A stretch of DNA of 64,000 bases, taken from assembly GCF_005871165.1 (NCBI RefSeq), contig NZ_SWKP01000005.1, positions 62,001 through 126,000 on the forward strand. Direction: 5' to 3'. Below are positions 9,132 through 18,143 of this stretch, one piece after another. Source of the DNA: Maricaulis alexandrii. GTDB lineage: Bacteria; Pseudomonadota; Alphaproteobacteria; Caulobacterales; Maricaulaceae. Numbering within the stretch: position 1 is the first letter of the stretch; every line of letters begins with the position of its first letter. The notes below the pieces were generated by a model. The model was given only the letters and a program-made list of their open reading frames with translations. It made no database searches and was not told the origin of the DNA. The translations under genes and the position numbers were made by a program.

Positions 9132-9170
9132 GAGGGCATTTGTTCAGAACCATTCTCAACAAACACCCTC
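9132..9170 (-). repeat. Three-tier inverted repeat upstream of sdhC, possible mRNA hairpin
   Basis: Three nested pairs share one centre at 9151: GAGGG/CCCTC, TTTGTT/AACAAA and AGAA/TTCT. On the plus strand the steps between tiers are CA opposite CA and C opposite C, which do not pair. On the minus strand (the sdhC sense) the CA steps become TG opposite TG, which form two G-U pairs in RNA. The structure is therefore more stable in the sdh transcript than in the opposite one. It is about 155 bases before the sdhC start. Confidence 0.6.
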
Positions 9171-9184
9171 TAACTCGCCCAAGT

Positions 9185-9202
9185 CTCACTAATATTTGTG
9201 AG
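9185..9202. promoter_or_regulatory. 18-base palindrome, candidate operator
   Basis: The sequence CTCAC-t-AATATT-t-GTGAG is symmetric about 9193.5 except for one T/T position on each side. It is 90 bases before the SDR start and 209 bases before sdhC. The AT core and GTGAG arms look like a dimeric regulator site, but I cannot name the regulator. Confidence 0.45.
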
Positions 9203-9291
9203 GGCGATCACAAGTTCATACTTGCCCGGGAAAAGCATGGTAATCGCCGCAAGCGGCCCTAGATTGTCAGCGAACGGATCGGAGACCTGAC

Positions 9292-10161
9292 ATGACCTCA
9301 CCCCGCCCTGCCGCCGTCGTCACCGGTGCCTCGACCGGCATCGGACACGCTTGCACCACCCGCCTCGTGGCTGAGGGCTGGCAGGTCTTCGCCGGTGTCC
9401 GCAAACCGGAAGATGGCGAGCGATTGCGCGAGGAGCTGGGCGAGCGCGTCACCCCGCTGATCATGGATGTCACCGATGCGGCCAGCCTGAACACGGCGGC
9501 CGACCAGGTCCGTCAGGCGCTGGACGGGCAGACGTTGAAAGGCTTGGTCAACAATGCCGGGATTGCCGTGGCCGGGCCCATGCTCGATCTGGATGTCGAG
9601 GATTTCCAGCGGCAGATGGATGTGAATGTCACCGGCGTGGTGCGCGCCACCCAGGCGTTCGGCCCCTTGCTGGGCGTCGATGAAGACTTGGACGGCGGAC
9701 CGGGCCGGATCGTGATGATGTCCTCGGTTGCCGGTGAGATGGGCGCGCCCTTCCTGGGCCCCTATGCGGCGTCCAAACACGCCGTGGAAGGCATCTCCAA
9801 ATCCCTGCGACGGGAGCTGATGCTCTACGGGATCGAGGTGGTGGTGATCGGACCGGGTGCCGTCGCCACACCGATCTGGGACAAGGCGCAGGATATCGAT
9901 CCGGAACCCTATCGCGAGACGCGATTCTACGATGCCATGCTGCGCATCCGGGACTGGATGACCAAGAACGGTCCGGAGGGCTTTCCGCCTTCGAAGATCG
10001 CCGATCGAGTGTTCAAGGCGCTGACACAGGACAAGCCGCGTTTTCGCTATGCCATCGTGCCCCAGCGCCTGACCAATTGGTCGCTCCAGAAGATGCTGCC
10101 GGGCCGGATGGTCAATAATATGGTCGCCAAACGGGTCGGCCTGGAGCGCAAATACCGCTAA
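9292..10161 (+). CDS. Short-chain dehydrogenase/reductase
   Basis: A soluble NAD(P)-dependent oxidoreductase of 289 residues, classical SDR type. Visible motifs are the cofactor-binding TGASTGIG (11-18), NNAG (about 87-90), the catalytic Ser in MMSSVAGEMG, and YAASK with the catalytic Tyr and Lys. After the core comes a C-terminal region rich in Arg and Trp. The substrate cannot be inferred. It is divergent from sdhC and is probably transcribed alone; the next gene starts 90 bases later. The ATG has CGGAGACCTGAC upstream, a fair ribosome site. Confidence 0.85.
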   Translation: MTSPRPAAVVTGASTGIGHACTTRLVAEGWQVFAGVRKPEDGERLREELGERVTPLIMDVTDAASLNTAADQVRQALDGQTLKGLVNNAGIAVAGPMLDLDVEDFQRQMDVNVTGVVRATQAFGPLLGVDEDLDGGPGRIVMMSSVAGEMGAPFLGPYAASKHAVEGISKSLRRELMLYGIEVVVIGPGAVATPIWDKAQDIDPEPYRETRFYDAMLRIRDWMTKNGPEGFPPSKIADRVFKALTQDKPRFRYAIVPQRLTNWSLQKMLPGRMVNNMVAKRVGLERKYR

Positions 10162-10251
10162 TCAGTCCGCACATGATCGTATTGTAATTTCGCGCTAATT
10201 TTCCCGCCACACGCTGGATGCGCATCTGACGGGCGTGGTTCGGAGGGGATT

Positions 10252-11946
10252 ATGAGCACGATATTGGCCAGCCTGGCGGGTGCCCTGCTGCTGCAGGGCG
10301 CGCACCCTGTCGATTACGCGATCTCGATCAGCGAGACGGATACGGATTCCCGGGTCATGATCCGCGTCGATTTCGCGGGCGAAGCGGACGGTGAGACCCT
10401 GCTCCATCTGCCCAGCGAATGGGGCGGCGAGGGCGAACTCTGGAACCTGGTCCGGGACCTCCAGGTCACCGGCGGCGACATGGAGGCCGGCGAAACGCCC
10501 GACCAGATGATCGTCCATCACGCACCGGGCGCCCCGCTGCAGCTGGTCTACCGGATCGAACCGGACCGTCCGGGCGAGCCCAGTGCCGAGGCCGGGGATT
10601 ACTACCGTCCCTATGTCGAACCCGGCTATGTCCACCTGATCGGCAATACCGTGTTCGTGGCGCCGGACATGGACGCGGAGACGCCTGTGTCCGTGCAGAT
10701 CCAAACGCCGGATGGCTGGACCCTCGCCTCCGATCTTGAACATGGCGGGCTGACCCGCGACGCCTTGATGGAGAGCGTGCTGGTCGCGGGTGATTTCCGC
10801 ATTTCCGAGATGGAGGTCGCAGGCGCGCCCGTTCGCCTCGCCATCCGGGGAGAGACCGGGATCGAGGATGCGGCCATGATGCGCGCCCTGGGCGATGTGG
10901 TGGCCGCCAATCACGCCTATTGGGCGACGGAAAGCGAACCCTATCTGGTCACCGTTCTGCCGCTGACGGCGCCGGAAGGGTGGATGAGTGTGGGCGGTAC
11001 CAATCTGGGCGACGCCTTCGCCTTCTTCACCACCGCCAATGCCACGCCGGACATTCTCACCCGGATCCTGATGCATGAGCATGTGCATTCCTGGAATCCG
11101 CGCCTTCTGGGCGGCTCGATCACGGGCGAACAGGAACCGGCGGGCTATTGGTTCTCTGAAGGCTTCACCGATTTCGTCACTCAACGCGCCGCCGTCCGGG
11201 CCGGTGTCTGGCCGGCCGAACAGGCGATCGAGGCCTGGAACGAGACCTTCGCCGAATACGGGGCCAACCCGGTCCGTGAGGCGCCCAATGCAGACATCAT
11301 CAACGGGTTCTGGACCCGTGCGGACTATCAGCGCCTGCCCTATCTGCGCGGCATGATGTTCGCGGGTCTGGTGGATCACCATGTCCGGACCGAAACAGGC
11401 GGGGCGTTTGACCTGGATGATGTCCTGCTGGCCATGCGCACCCGTGATGCGGACCGTCCGGCCCCGCTGCACTTCGCCGAGACGGTCGAGCAGGTTACCG
11501 GCTTGGACATTGCCGCCCTGATGACCCGCCATATCGAACAGGGCGAGCCGGTCGCCCTGGACGCAGACACGTTCGGGGCCTGCGGTCCGGTGGTGACCCG
11601 CGACGAGCCTGTTTTCGTCTATGGCATGGAAGGGGCCAGGAATGAGGCGGGTGAATTTGTGATCGTGACGGTGGATCCGGACGGTCCCGCCGCACCGGCC
11701 GGTTTCGAGGCGGGCATGGTGGTCGAGCAACGCCTGGGCGGCGCGGTGGGCGATGCCGCGGTAGAATCCGTGCTCCAGGTCCGCACGCCGCAGGGCGAAA
11801 CGCTTACGCTGAGCTACTGGCCGACGGATGGCACCAGTCAAAGCGTCACCCGGATCGACAGCGCTGCACCGGGCTATGACGAAACTGCCTGCACGGCGCG
11901 GCTGGCCGGGACGGATGCCGGGGCACCGCCCTCGCCCATGCCCTGA
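10252..11946 (+). CDS. M61-family metallopeptidase with C-terminal PDZ-like domain
   Basis: A secreted zinc aminopeptidase-like protein of 564 residues. The short start MSTILASLAGALLLQGAHP resembles a signal peptide. The zinc site is HEHVH at 275-279, with a third ligand probably Glu303 in WFSEGFTDF, followed by the family-typical YLRGMMFAGLVDHHVR. The last 100 residues (GPAAPAGFEAGMVVEQRLGG) look like a divergent PDZ-type module. This fits glycyl-aminopeptidase relatives (M61). It precedes another putative secreted peptidase at 12044, suggesting shared use of extracellular peptides. Confidence 0.82.
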   Translation: MSTILASLAGALLLQGAHPVDYAISISETDTDSRVMIRVDFAGEADGETLLHLPSEWGGEGELWNLVRDLQVTGGDMEAGETPDQMIVHHAPGAPLQLVYRIEPDRPGEPSAEAGDYYRPYVEPGYVHLIGNTVFVAPDMDAETPVSVQIQTPDGWTLASDLEHGGLTRDALMESVLVAGDFRISEMEVAGAPVRLAIRGETGIEDAAMMRALGDVVAANHAYWATESEPYLVTVLPLTAPEGWMSVGGTNLGDAFAFFTTANATPDILTRILMHEHVHSWNPRLLGGSITGEQEPAGYWFSEGFTDFVTQRAAVRAGVWPAEQAIEAWNETFAEYGANPVREAPNADIINGFWTRADYQRLPYLRGMMFAGLVDHHVRTETGGAFDLDDVLLAMRTRDADRPAPLHFAETVEQVTGLDIAALMTRHIEQGEPVALDADTFGACGPVVTRDEPVFVYGMEGARNEAGEFVIVTVDPDGPAAPAGFEAGMVVEQRLGGAVGDAAVESVLQVRTPQGETLTLSYWPTDGTSQSVTRIDSAAPGYDETACTARLAGTDAGAPPSPMP

Positions 11947-12043
11947 ATTCCCGGTTTGCGCGCAGGCCTTGTCCCGCGCGGCGGGCAAGGCCATTCTCCT
12001 GCGCGTCTGACGCCCGATTGCGGGCGAAACGGGGAGAATTCCA

Positions 12044-13930
12044 ATGAAGTATCGCCTGGTATCCACCGCGCTGAGCGGCGCCTGTGTCCTGCTGCTCGCC
12101 GCCTGCAGCCCGAATGCCGGCGAGGCGGATACCGGTCCGTCCGAGACGGCTTCGGCACAAACCGCCCCCGTTTCGGCACCTGACACCCCGGCAGACCAGG
12201 CCTCCGGACAAACCGCCACGGACAGCGAGGCCAGCGCCGCCTTTGCCAGCCTGATCGAGGATTTCGAGGCCTGGCAGGCGGAGGAAAGCCTGCAACGGCG
12301 CGCCCAGGCCGGCGATGTCGAGGCGATGAGCCAGTGGCCGGACATCTCCCGCGACGCTCTCAATGAGGCCACCCAGGCCGAGATCGGCTTCCTGGAACGG
12401 CTGCAAAACATCGACCCGGAAGGGCTGAGCCGGAATGACCGGACATCCTATGACGTGCTGGACTATCTGCTGCGCTACAGTGTGGAACTGGCACCCTATG
12501 AAGACGCGCGCATGCCGTTTTCCAATGATAGCGGCTTCTTCAGCTGGCCCTCCTATGCCGCCGGATCCACCCGGCCGCGCAATACCGAACAGGCCGAGGC
12601 GTGGATTGCCCGCCTGCGGGCCCTGCCGGACTATTTCCAGGCCAATATCGACTGGATGAACCAGGGTCTGGAAGACGGTTTCACCCAGCCGCGACTGATT
12701 GCCGAACTGGCCGAGAGCCAGATCGCTTCCCTGAGCGATGCCGACACATTGTCCAGCATCCTCATGGCCCCGATGGAGCAGCTTCCGGCCGGCATGGACG
12801 AGGCCGAGAAGGACCGGCTGCGAGCGGCAACCCAGGCCGCGATCGACGAAGCGGCCCTGCCGGCCTACCGCGATCTGCTGGCCTATTTCCGCGACACCTA
12901 CATTCCGCAGACCCGCACCAGTATCGGCATTTCCGAAGTGCCCGAGGGCCGCGAATACTACCAGGCCCTGGTGCGCTATCACACGACGCTGGATACCTCG
13001 CCCGAGGAAGTCCACCAGCGCGGTCTCAACGAGGTTGCCCGCATCCGTGCCGAAATGGACGAGGTGATCGAGCGGTCCGGCTTCGAGGGCAGTTTCGAGG
13101 AATTCCTGCACTTCCTGCGCACCGACCCGCAATTCTATGCGGAAACGCCGGAAGAATTGCTGATGTATGCGTCCTGGATCGCCAAACGGGCCGATGACCA
13201 GATGCCGCGCTTCTTCGGTCACCTGCCGCGCCTGCCCTATGGCGTGCGCCCGGTACCGGACACGATGGCCCCGACCTATACGACCGGCCGCTACTGGCCG
13301 GGCAGCCTCGAGAATGGCGTCGCCGGCGGGTATATGGTGAACACGTATGACCTGACCCAGCGCCCGCTCTACACCCTGCCGGCACTGACCGTGCACGAAG
13401 CCGTGCCGGGCCATCACCACCAGATCTCCATCGCCCAGGAATTGGAAAACGTCCCGGATTTCCGCCGCGACAGCTATATCACCGCCTTCGGGGAGGGCTG
13501 GGGTCTCTATACCGAGACACTGGCCACCGATATGGGCCTCTACACGACGCCCTATGAGGAATTCGGCCGCCTGACCTATGAGATGTGGCGCGCCTGCCGC
13601 CTCGTGGTGGATACCGGCATGCACTATATGGGCTGGACCCGCGAACAGGCGGAGGCCTGCCTGCTGGAGAATTCCGCCCTGGCCCCGCACAATGTCCGCA
13701 CCGAGGTGGAACGCTATATCTCCTGGCCGGGCCAGGCGCTGGCCTACAAGTCCGGCGAGCTTTTGATGCGGGATCTGCGCGCCCAGGCGGAAGACCGTCT
13801 CGGCGCCGATTTCGACATCCGCGATTTCCACGACACGCTTCTACAGGACGGCGCCATGCCGCTCTCGGCGCTGGAAGCGAAGATGCTGGACTGGATTGCC
13901 GATCAGGAAGCCCAACTGGCCGACGAATAA
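12044..13930 (+). CDS. DUF885-family lipoprotein, putative metallopeptidase
   Basis: A lipoprotein of 628 residues. The signal peptide ends in LLAAC, so the mature protein begins with a lipid-modified cysteine, followed by a Ser/Thr/Ala-rich linker of about 50 residues. The DUF885 domain carries HEAVPGHHHQ at 451-460, which fits a zinc-binding HExxxGH-like site, then ITAFGEGWGLYTE with a conserved Glu. Members are thought to be peptidases, but few are characterised. GGGGAGAATT before the ATG is a good ribosome site. It may be in one operon with the M61 peptidase (97-base gap) and the beta-propeller gene downstream. Confidence 0.82.
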   Translation: MKYRLVSTALSGACVLLLAACSPNAGEADTGPSETASAQTAPVSAPDTPADQASGQTATDSEASAAFASLIEDFEAWQAEESLQRRAQAGDVEAMSQWPDISRDALNEATQAEIGFLERLQNIDPEGLSRNDRTSYDVLDYLLRYSVELAPYEDARMPFSNDSGFFSWPSYAAGSTRPRNTEQAEAWIARLRALPDYFQANIDWMNQGLEDGFTQPRLIAELAESQIASLSDADTLSSILMAPMEQLPAGMDEAEKDRLRAATQAAIDEAALPAYRDLLAYFRDTYIPQTRTSIGISEVPEGREYYQALVRYHTTLDTSPEEVHQRGLNEVARIRAEMDEVIERSGFEGSFEEFLHFLRTDPQFYAETPEELLMYASWIAKRADDQMPRFFGHLPRLPYGVRPVPDTMAPTYTTGRYWPGSLENGVAGGYMVNTYDLTQRPLYTLPALTVHEAVPGHHHQISIAQELENVPDFRRDSYITAFGEGWGLYTETLATDMGLYTTPYEEFGRLTYEMWRACRLVVDTGMHYMGWTREQAEACLLENSALAPHNVRTEVERYISWPGQALAYKSGELLMRDLRAQAEDRLGADFDIRDFHDTLLQDGAMPLSALEAKMLDWIADQEAQLADE

Positions 13931-13968
13931 ATTCGCCCTTTATTGCCCCCAGAGACTGGAGGACAGAC

Positions 13969-15192
13969 ATGTTTGCACGCTCGCTGATGGACGCCCGCCA
14001 CACCCTTGCCGGGGCCATGGCCCTGATGGTGCCGGGCTTCGAGGCCCTGGCCCAGGACGACACGTCCGCCGAACCGGCCCTGGTGCCGCTTCATGTGGAG
14101 ATCATCGACCCGGATGCGGACTTCCCGCGCTTCATGGTGGATGCCGCCTGGCCCGACATGCCGTCCGACATGATCCTGGGGCAGGTGCCCGGCATCACGG
14201 TCGACAATCAGGACCGTATCTGGGCCGTGCACCGGCCGCATACCCTGACGGGCACCGATACCGGCCTGGCGCAGGATCCGCCCATCGCCGTGTGCTGCCG
14301 GCCGGCGCCGACCATTGTCAGCTTTGACACGGAAGGGCGCTATCTGGGCGGGTTCGGCGGACCGGAGACCGGTCCGGTCATCGAGGGTGAGAGCCAGTGG
14401 CCGAACAATATCCACGGCATCTATGTCGATGCGGACAATACGATCTGGGTCGCGGGCAATGGCGATGGCGACCATGTCGTCCTGAACTTCACCGAAGAGG
14501 GCGAGTTCATCCGCTCCATCGGCCGCCATGGCGAGACCGGGGGCAATCTTGACGAAGCCCATCTGGGCAATCCGGCCGACATCTTCGCCGAGGATGGCGA
14601 GGTCTTCATTGCAGACGGCTATATCAACAAGCGTATCATCCGCTTCACGGGCGAAGACGGCGATTTCGGCGGGCTGTGGGGTGCCTATGGCAATGAGCCG
14701 GGCAGCGGCACGCGCGATGGCCAGTTCGACCAGAGCCAGGCCACCAGCACGGCCGATGGCGGCGCCGATCCGGAAAGTCCGGAATTCGGTGACATCCTGC
14801 ACTGCATCGCCGGTACGGATGACGGGCTGATCTTCGTCTGCGACCGCCGCAATAATCGCGCCCAGGTCTTCCGGCGCACGGCCGACGGCGATCTGGAATT
14901 CGTCCAGGACATCGTCGTCTCGCCCAATTCCGGCGGCACGCGCTCGGTCACGGACATCGCCTTCTCGCCGGACGGCCGCTTCGTCTACATCGCCGAGATG
15001 ATGAACAGCCGGATCTGGATTTATAACCGTGAAACCCTTGAACCCATCGCCGTGATGGGCCGGATTGGTCGCCAGCCAGGCCAGTTCACCTGGCTGCACA
15101 GTGTCGAGGTCGACAGTGAGGGCAATCTCTACACCAGTGAGGTCGGTACGGGCCGGCGCATCCAGAAACTCGTCCTGACAGGCATTCACTAG
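13969..15192 (+). CDS. Secreted NHL-repeat beta-propeller protein
   Basis: A protein of 407 residues with a signal peptide ending near FEALAQ. The body has repeated strand patterns typical of NHL propellers, such as GITVDNQDRIWAVHRP, GIYVDADNTIWVAGNG, EVFIADGYINKRIIRF, DIAFSPDGRFVYIAEM and SVEVDSEGNLYTSEVG. Such proteins bind ligands or act as lyases in the PAL/NHL group; the function here is unknown. ATG 13969 follows CTGGAGGACAGAC, a good ribosome site, 38 bases after the DUF885 gene. The longer frame back to 13585 overlaps that gene and is not used. Confidence 0.8.
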   Translation: MFARSLMDARHTLAGAMALMVPGFEALAQDDTSAEPALVPLHVEIIDPDADFPRFMVDAAWPDMPSDMILGQVPGITVDNQDRIWAVHRPHTLTGTDTGLAQDPPIAVCCRPAPTIVSFDTEGRYLGGFGGPETGPVIEGESQWPNNIHGIYVDADNTIWVAGNGDGDHVVLNFTEEGEFIRSIGRHGETGGNLDEAHLGNPADIFAEDGEVFIADGYINKRIIRFTGEDGDFGGLWGAYGNEPGSGTRDGQFDQSQATSTADGGADPESPEFGDILHCIAGTDDGLIFVCDRRNNRAQVFRRTADGDLEFVQDIVVSPNSGGTRSVTDIAFSPDGRFVYIAEMMNSRIWIYNRETLEPIAVMGRIGRQPGQFTWLHSVEVDSEGNLYTSEVGTGRRIQKLVLTGIH

Positions 15193-15197
15193 ACCCC

Positions 15198-15827
15198 ATG
15201 CTGTTCGCACTCACCGATTTCCTGATCGTCATCGGGGCCGGGTTCGGCCTGTGGCGCCTCTGGCCCTTCCGCAAGGATGGACGGGTCCGCATGATCCGGC
15301 TCGGCCTGATCGCCCTGGCCCTCGCCGCTCTGGTCGGCACCCTCCGCTTTGCCGCCGGGCTGGAGGACGCCCTGGCCCCTTGGCACAGCCTGACCAGCGA
15401 TTTCGCCGGGTCGGCGGGGCTCTTCCTGATCGCACTGGGCGCGGCGCTGGCGCTTCTGAAAAAGCCGCTGCCGCCAGTCGGAACCCGCTATCTGCGGATC
15501 GGGGTTCCGGTCTTCATCGCCTTCCTGCTGGTCTTTCCGGGACTGGACACAGTCGCGGCCCTTCTTCCGCCGGTCGCCCTGCTGATGGGCCTGGCCACGG
15601 GCGGCGCCCTGCTGACCCGCAAGGACTGGGTTCCCGGACTGATGTGGCTGGGCGCATTTGGCGGCATCGGCCTGGTCTCCCTGGGCCTGGGCGCATCCCG
15701 CGAAACCGCCGCGCTCGGCCTCGCCGACTGGCACGTCTATCACGGCGTTCTGGCCCTCTGCGCCGCCCTGATGGGCGAAGCCACGCGACGCCTATACGGA
15801 CACACGAAGACAAGGGTGCGCTCATAA
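15198..15827 (+). CDS. Hypothetical membrane protein with about seven helices
   Basis: A protein of 209 residues with hydrophobic segments spread along its length (about 3-20, 33-53, 72-88, 101-118, 123-138, 148-164 and 180-195) and short basic loops. No conserved catalytic motif is seen; HVYHG near residue 180 contains two His residues in a membrane region. It starts five bases after the NHL-repeat gene and is probably co-transcribed with it. I cannot assign a family. Confidence 0.6.
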   Translation: MLFALTDFLIVIGAGFGLWRLWPFRKDGRVRMIRLGLIALALAALVGTLRFAAGLEDALAPWHSLTSDFAGSAGLFLIALGAALALLKKPLPPVGTRYLRIGVPVFIAFLLVFPGLDTVAALLPPVALLMGLATGGALLTRKDWVPGLMWLGAFGGIGLVSLGLGASRETAALGLADWHVYHGVLALCAALMGEATRRLYGHTKTRVRS

Positions 15828-15879
15828 TTGACCGCCGCGCTTGACGGCGGGGCGTTGCTCAACCACTTATCCGCCCTCC

Positions 15880-17214
15880 ATGAGCGCGCCAGAGAACAAT
15901 CCTGCCGCCTCCGGTGCCGACACCCCGCCCACGCGGGAGGCGGAACAGGAGTCCGGGCTTGATATCCTGACATTCGGCTGCCGGCTGAATGCCTGGGAGA
16001 GCGAAGTCATGCGCAAGCATGCGCGCGAGCAGGGCCTCACGAACACGATCCTGGTGAACACCTGCGCCGTGACAAATGAGGCCGTGCGCCAGGCGCGTCA
16101 GCATATCCGCCGGGCCCGGCGGGCCAATCCCGACGCCCAGATCATCGTCACCGGCTGCGCCGCCCAGGTCGATCCCGACATGTTCGGCCAGATGCCCGAA
16201 GTGAACCGGGTGATCGGCAATGATGACAAGCTGAAAGCGGAAACCTTCAAGCCGGCCGACCTGCTGGGCGGCACGGAGAAGGTGCGCGTCAACGACATCA
16301 TGAGCGTGCGAGAGACAGCCGGCCATCTCGTCGAGGGCATGGAGGGGCGCGCCCGCGCCTATGTCCAGGTCCAGAATGGCTGCGACCATCGCTGCACCTT
16401 CTGCATCATCCCCTTCGGTCGCGGCAATTCCCGCTCGGTCGCCGCCGGCGAGGTGGTCGACCAGATCAAGACGCTGGTGGATGCAGGGCATTCGGAGGTC
16501 GTGCTGACCGGGGTGGACCTGACCTCCTGGGGCGAGGACCTGCCCGGCACGCCGAAACTGGGCCGCCTGGTCCAGGCGATCCTGAAGCATGTGCCGGACC
16601 TGCCGCGCCTGCGCCTGTCCTCGATCGACGCCATCGAGATCGATGATGCCCTGTTCGAGGCGGTGACCGGAGAGGCGCGCGTCGCCCCCTATCTCCACCT
16701 CTCCCTCCAGGCCGGGGATGACATGATCCTCAAGCGGATGAAGCGCCGTCATCTGCGCGATGACGCGATCGCGCTCTGCGACCGCCTGAAATCGGCGCGG
16801 CCGGAAATCGCCTTCGGGGCCGACATGATCGCCGGATTCCCGACCGAGACCGAAGCCATGTTCGAAAATTCGGTGAAGCTGGTGGATGAGTGCCAGCTCG
16901 CCTATCTGCACGTCTTCCCCTTCTCGCCGCGCCCCGGCACGCCGGCGGCCCGCATGCCGCAGGTCGAGCGCGCACAGGTGAAGGACCGCGCCAACCGGCT
17001 GCGGGCGAAGGCGGATGAGGCATTGACGCGCCATCTGGACACGATGATCGGACTGGAACGCGCCGCCCTGGTCGAGAAGCCGGGCTTTGCCCGGGCCGGG
17101 AATTTCGCCAGCATCCGCATCCCGGAAGCCGAGGTGCCGCGACCCGGCGCCCTTGTCGATATCGAGATCAGCGGGCATGACGGGAAAGAACTTCAAGGGG
17201 TTATCACCGGATGA
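15880..17214 (+). CDS. mtaB: tRNA (N6-threonylcarbamoyladenosine(37)-C2)-methylthiotransferase
   Basis: A radical-SAM methylthiotransferase that converts t6A37 to ms2t6A37 in ANN-decoding tRNAs. The protein has 444 residues. It has the N-terminal UPF0004 domain with TFGCRLNAWESE, VNTCAVTNEAVRQAR and VTGCAAQVD (the auxiliary cluster cysteines), the radical-SAM CxxxCxxC at Cys168, 172 and 175, and a C-terminal TRAM-like region. RLNAWES at the first cysteine is the MtaB signature rather than MiaB. It overlaps ftsY by four bases (ATGA), so the two are translationally coupled. Confidence 0.93.
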   Translation: MSAPENNPAASGADTPPTREAEQESGLDILTFGCRLNAWESEVMRKHAREQGLTNTILVNTCAVTNEAVRQARQHIRRARRANPDAQIIVTGCAAQVDPDMFGQMPEVNRVIGNDDKLKAETFKPADLLGGTEKVRVNDIMSVRETAGHLVEGMEGRARAYVQVQNGCDHRCTFCIIPFGRGNSRSVAAGEVVDQIKTLVDAGHSEVVLTGVDLTSWGEDLPGTPKLGRLVQAILKHVPDLPRLRLSSIDAIEIDDALFEAVTGEARVAPYLHLSLQAGDDMILKRMKRRHLRDDAIALCDRLKSARPEIAFGADMIAGFPTETEAMFENSVKLVDECQLAYLHVFPFSPRPGTPAARMPQVERAQVKDRANRLRAKADEALTRHLDTMIGLERAALVEKPGFARAGNFASIRIPEAEVPRPGALVDIEISGHDGKELQGVITG

Positions 17215-18140
17215 GTGAGAAAAAACCAGGCTTCTTCTCCCGCCTGGCCCAGGGCCTGGCCCGCTCGTCCAACAAGCTGGGCGAAAGCGTCACGGCCATT
17301 TTCACCAAGCGCAAGCTGGATGCCGCCGCGCTCGAGGAACTGGAAGACGCCCTGATCGCCGCCGATCTGGGAGCCCAGACGGCGATGCGCGTGACCGACC
17401 GGCTCGCCAAGGACCGGTTCGACAAGGAAGTCACTGACGAGGAAGTCCGCGAGGCGCTGGCTGATGTCGTGGCGGAAAGCCTGACGCCGCTGGAGAAGCC
17501 GCTGGACCTGGGCGGTGAGCGGCCGCAGGTCGTGGTGTTTGTCGGCGTGAACGGGTCCGGCAAGACGACCACGCTGGGCAAGATTGCCGTCAAGCTGAAG
17601 CGCGAGGGCCACAATCCGATCCTCGCCGCCGGAGACACTTTCCGCGCCGCCGCCATCGAGCAGGTCTCGGTCTGGGGTGAGCGGGCCGGGGCGCCGGTGG
17701 TCAAGCGCGAAATCGGCGCGGATGCGGCCGGTCTGGCCTTCGACGCTATCGAACAGGCCCAGCGCGACAGTCATGACATGGTCCTGATCGACACGGCCGG
17801 CCGCCTGCAGAACAAGGCCGAGCTGATGGACGAGCTGCGCAAGGTGATCCGCGTCATCAAGAAGAAGATGCCGGACGCCCCGCATCATGTGATCCTGGTG
17901 CTGGACGGAACAGTCGGGTCGAACGCGGTCTCCCAGGCCGAAGCCTTCCTGGAAGCCTCCGACGTCACCGGCGTGGTGATGACCAAGCTGGACGGCACGG
18001 CCAAGGGCGGTGCCCTGGTCCAGGTCGCCGAGAAATTCCGGCTGCCCATCCATTATATCGGCATCGGCGAAGGCGAGGCAGACCTGCAGCCCTTCTCAGC
18101 CCGCGATTTCTCCCGCGCCCTGGCCGGACTGGACGGCTAG
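17211..18140 (+). CDS. ftsY: Signal recognition particle receptor FtsY
   Basis: The membrane-bound SRP receptor GTPase that pairs with Ffh during co-translational insertion. The protein has 309 residues, with only a short basic start (MSEKKPGFFSRLAQGL) and no long acidic A domain, as is common in alphaproteobacteria. The N domain covers about 20-95. The G domain has GVNGSGKTTTLGKIA from 112, the DTFRAAAIEQ box, DTAGRLQNK and TKLDGTAKGG. Its partner gene ffh is at 53545. The start overlaps mtaB. Confidence 0.96.
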   Translation: MSEKKPGFFSRLAQGLARSSNKLGESVTAIFTKRKLDAAALEELEDALIAADLGAQTAMRVTDRLAKDRFDKEVTDEEVREALADVVAESLTPLEKPLDLGGERPQVVVFVGVNGSGKTTTLGKIAVKLKREGHNPILAAGDTFRAAAIEQVSVWGERAGAPVVKREIGADAAGLAFDAIEQAQRDSHDMVLIDTAGRLQNKAELMDELRKVIRVIKKKMPDAPHHVILVLDGTVGSNAVSQAEAFLEASDVTGVVMTKLDGTAKGGALVQVAEKFRLPIHYIGIGEGEADLQPFSARDFSRALAGLDG

Positions 18141-18143
18141 ACG

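Larger units (their letters stand above)
8977..9291. promoter_or_regulatory. Divergent sdhC / SDR promoter and leader region
   Basis: This 315-base gap without a gene separates the divergent sdh operon and the SDR gene. It holds two dyad-symmetric sequences, listed separately at 9132-9170 and 9185-9202. Its central part (9130-9215) is clearly richer in A and T than the flanks. I could not assign -35 and -10 boxes with confidence. No short ORF with family-like sequence is seen. Confidence 0.6.

Noticed and set aside
10195-13831. Two long minus-strand frames (738 and 661 codons)
   Set aside because: They lie opposite the M61 and DUF885 genes, which have signal peptides, catalytic motifs and ribosome sites. 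The minus-strand translations are rich in Arg, Gly and His without domains.
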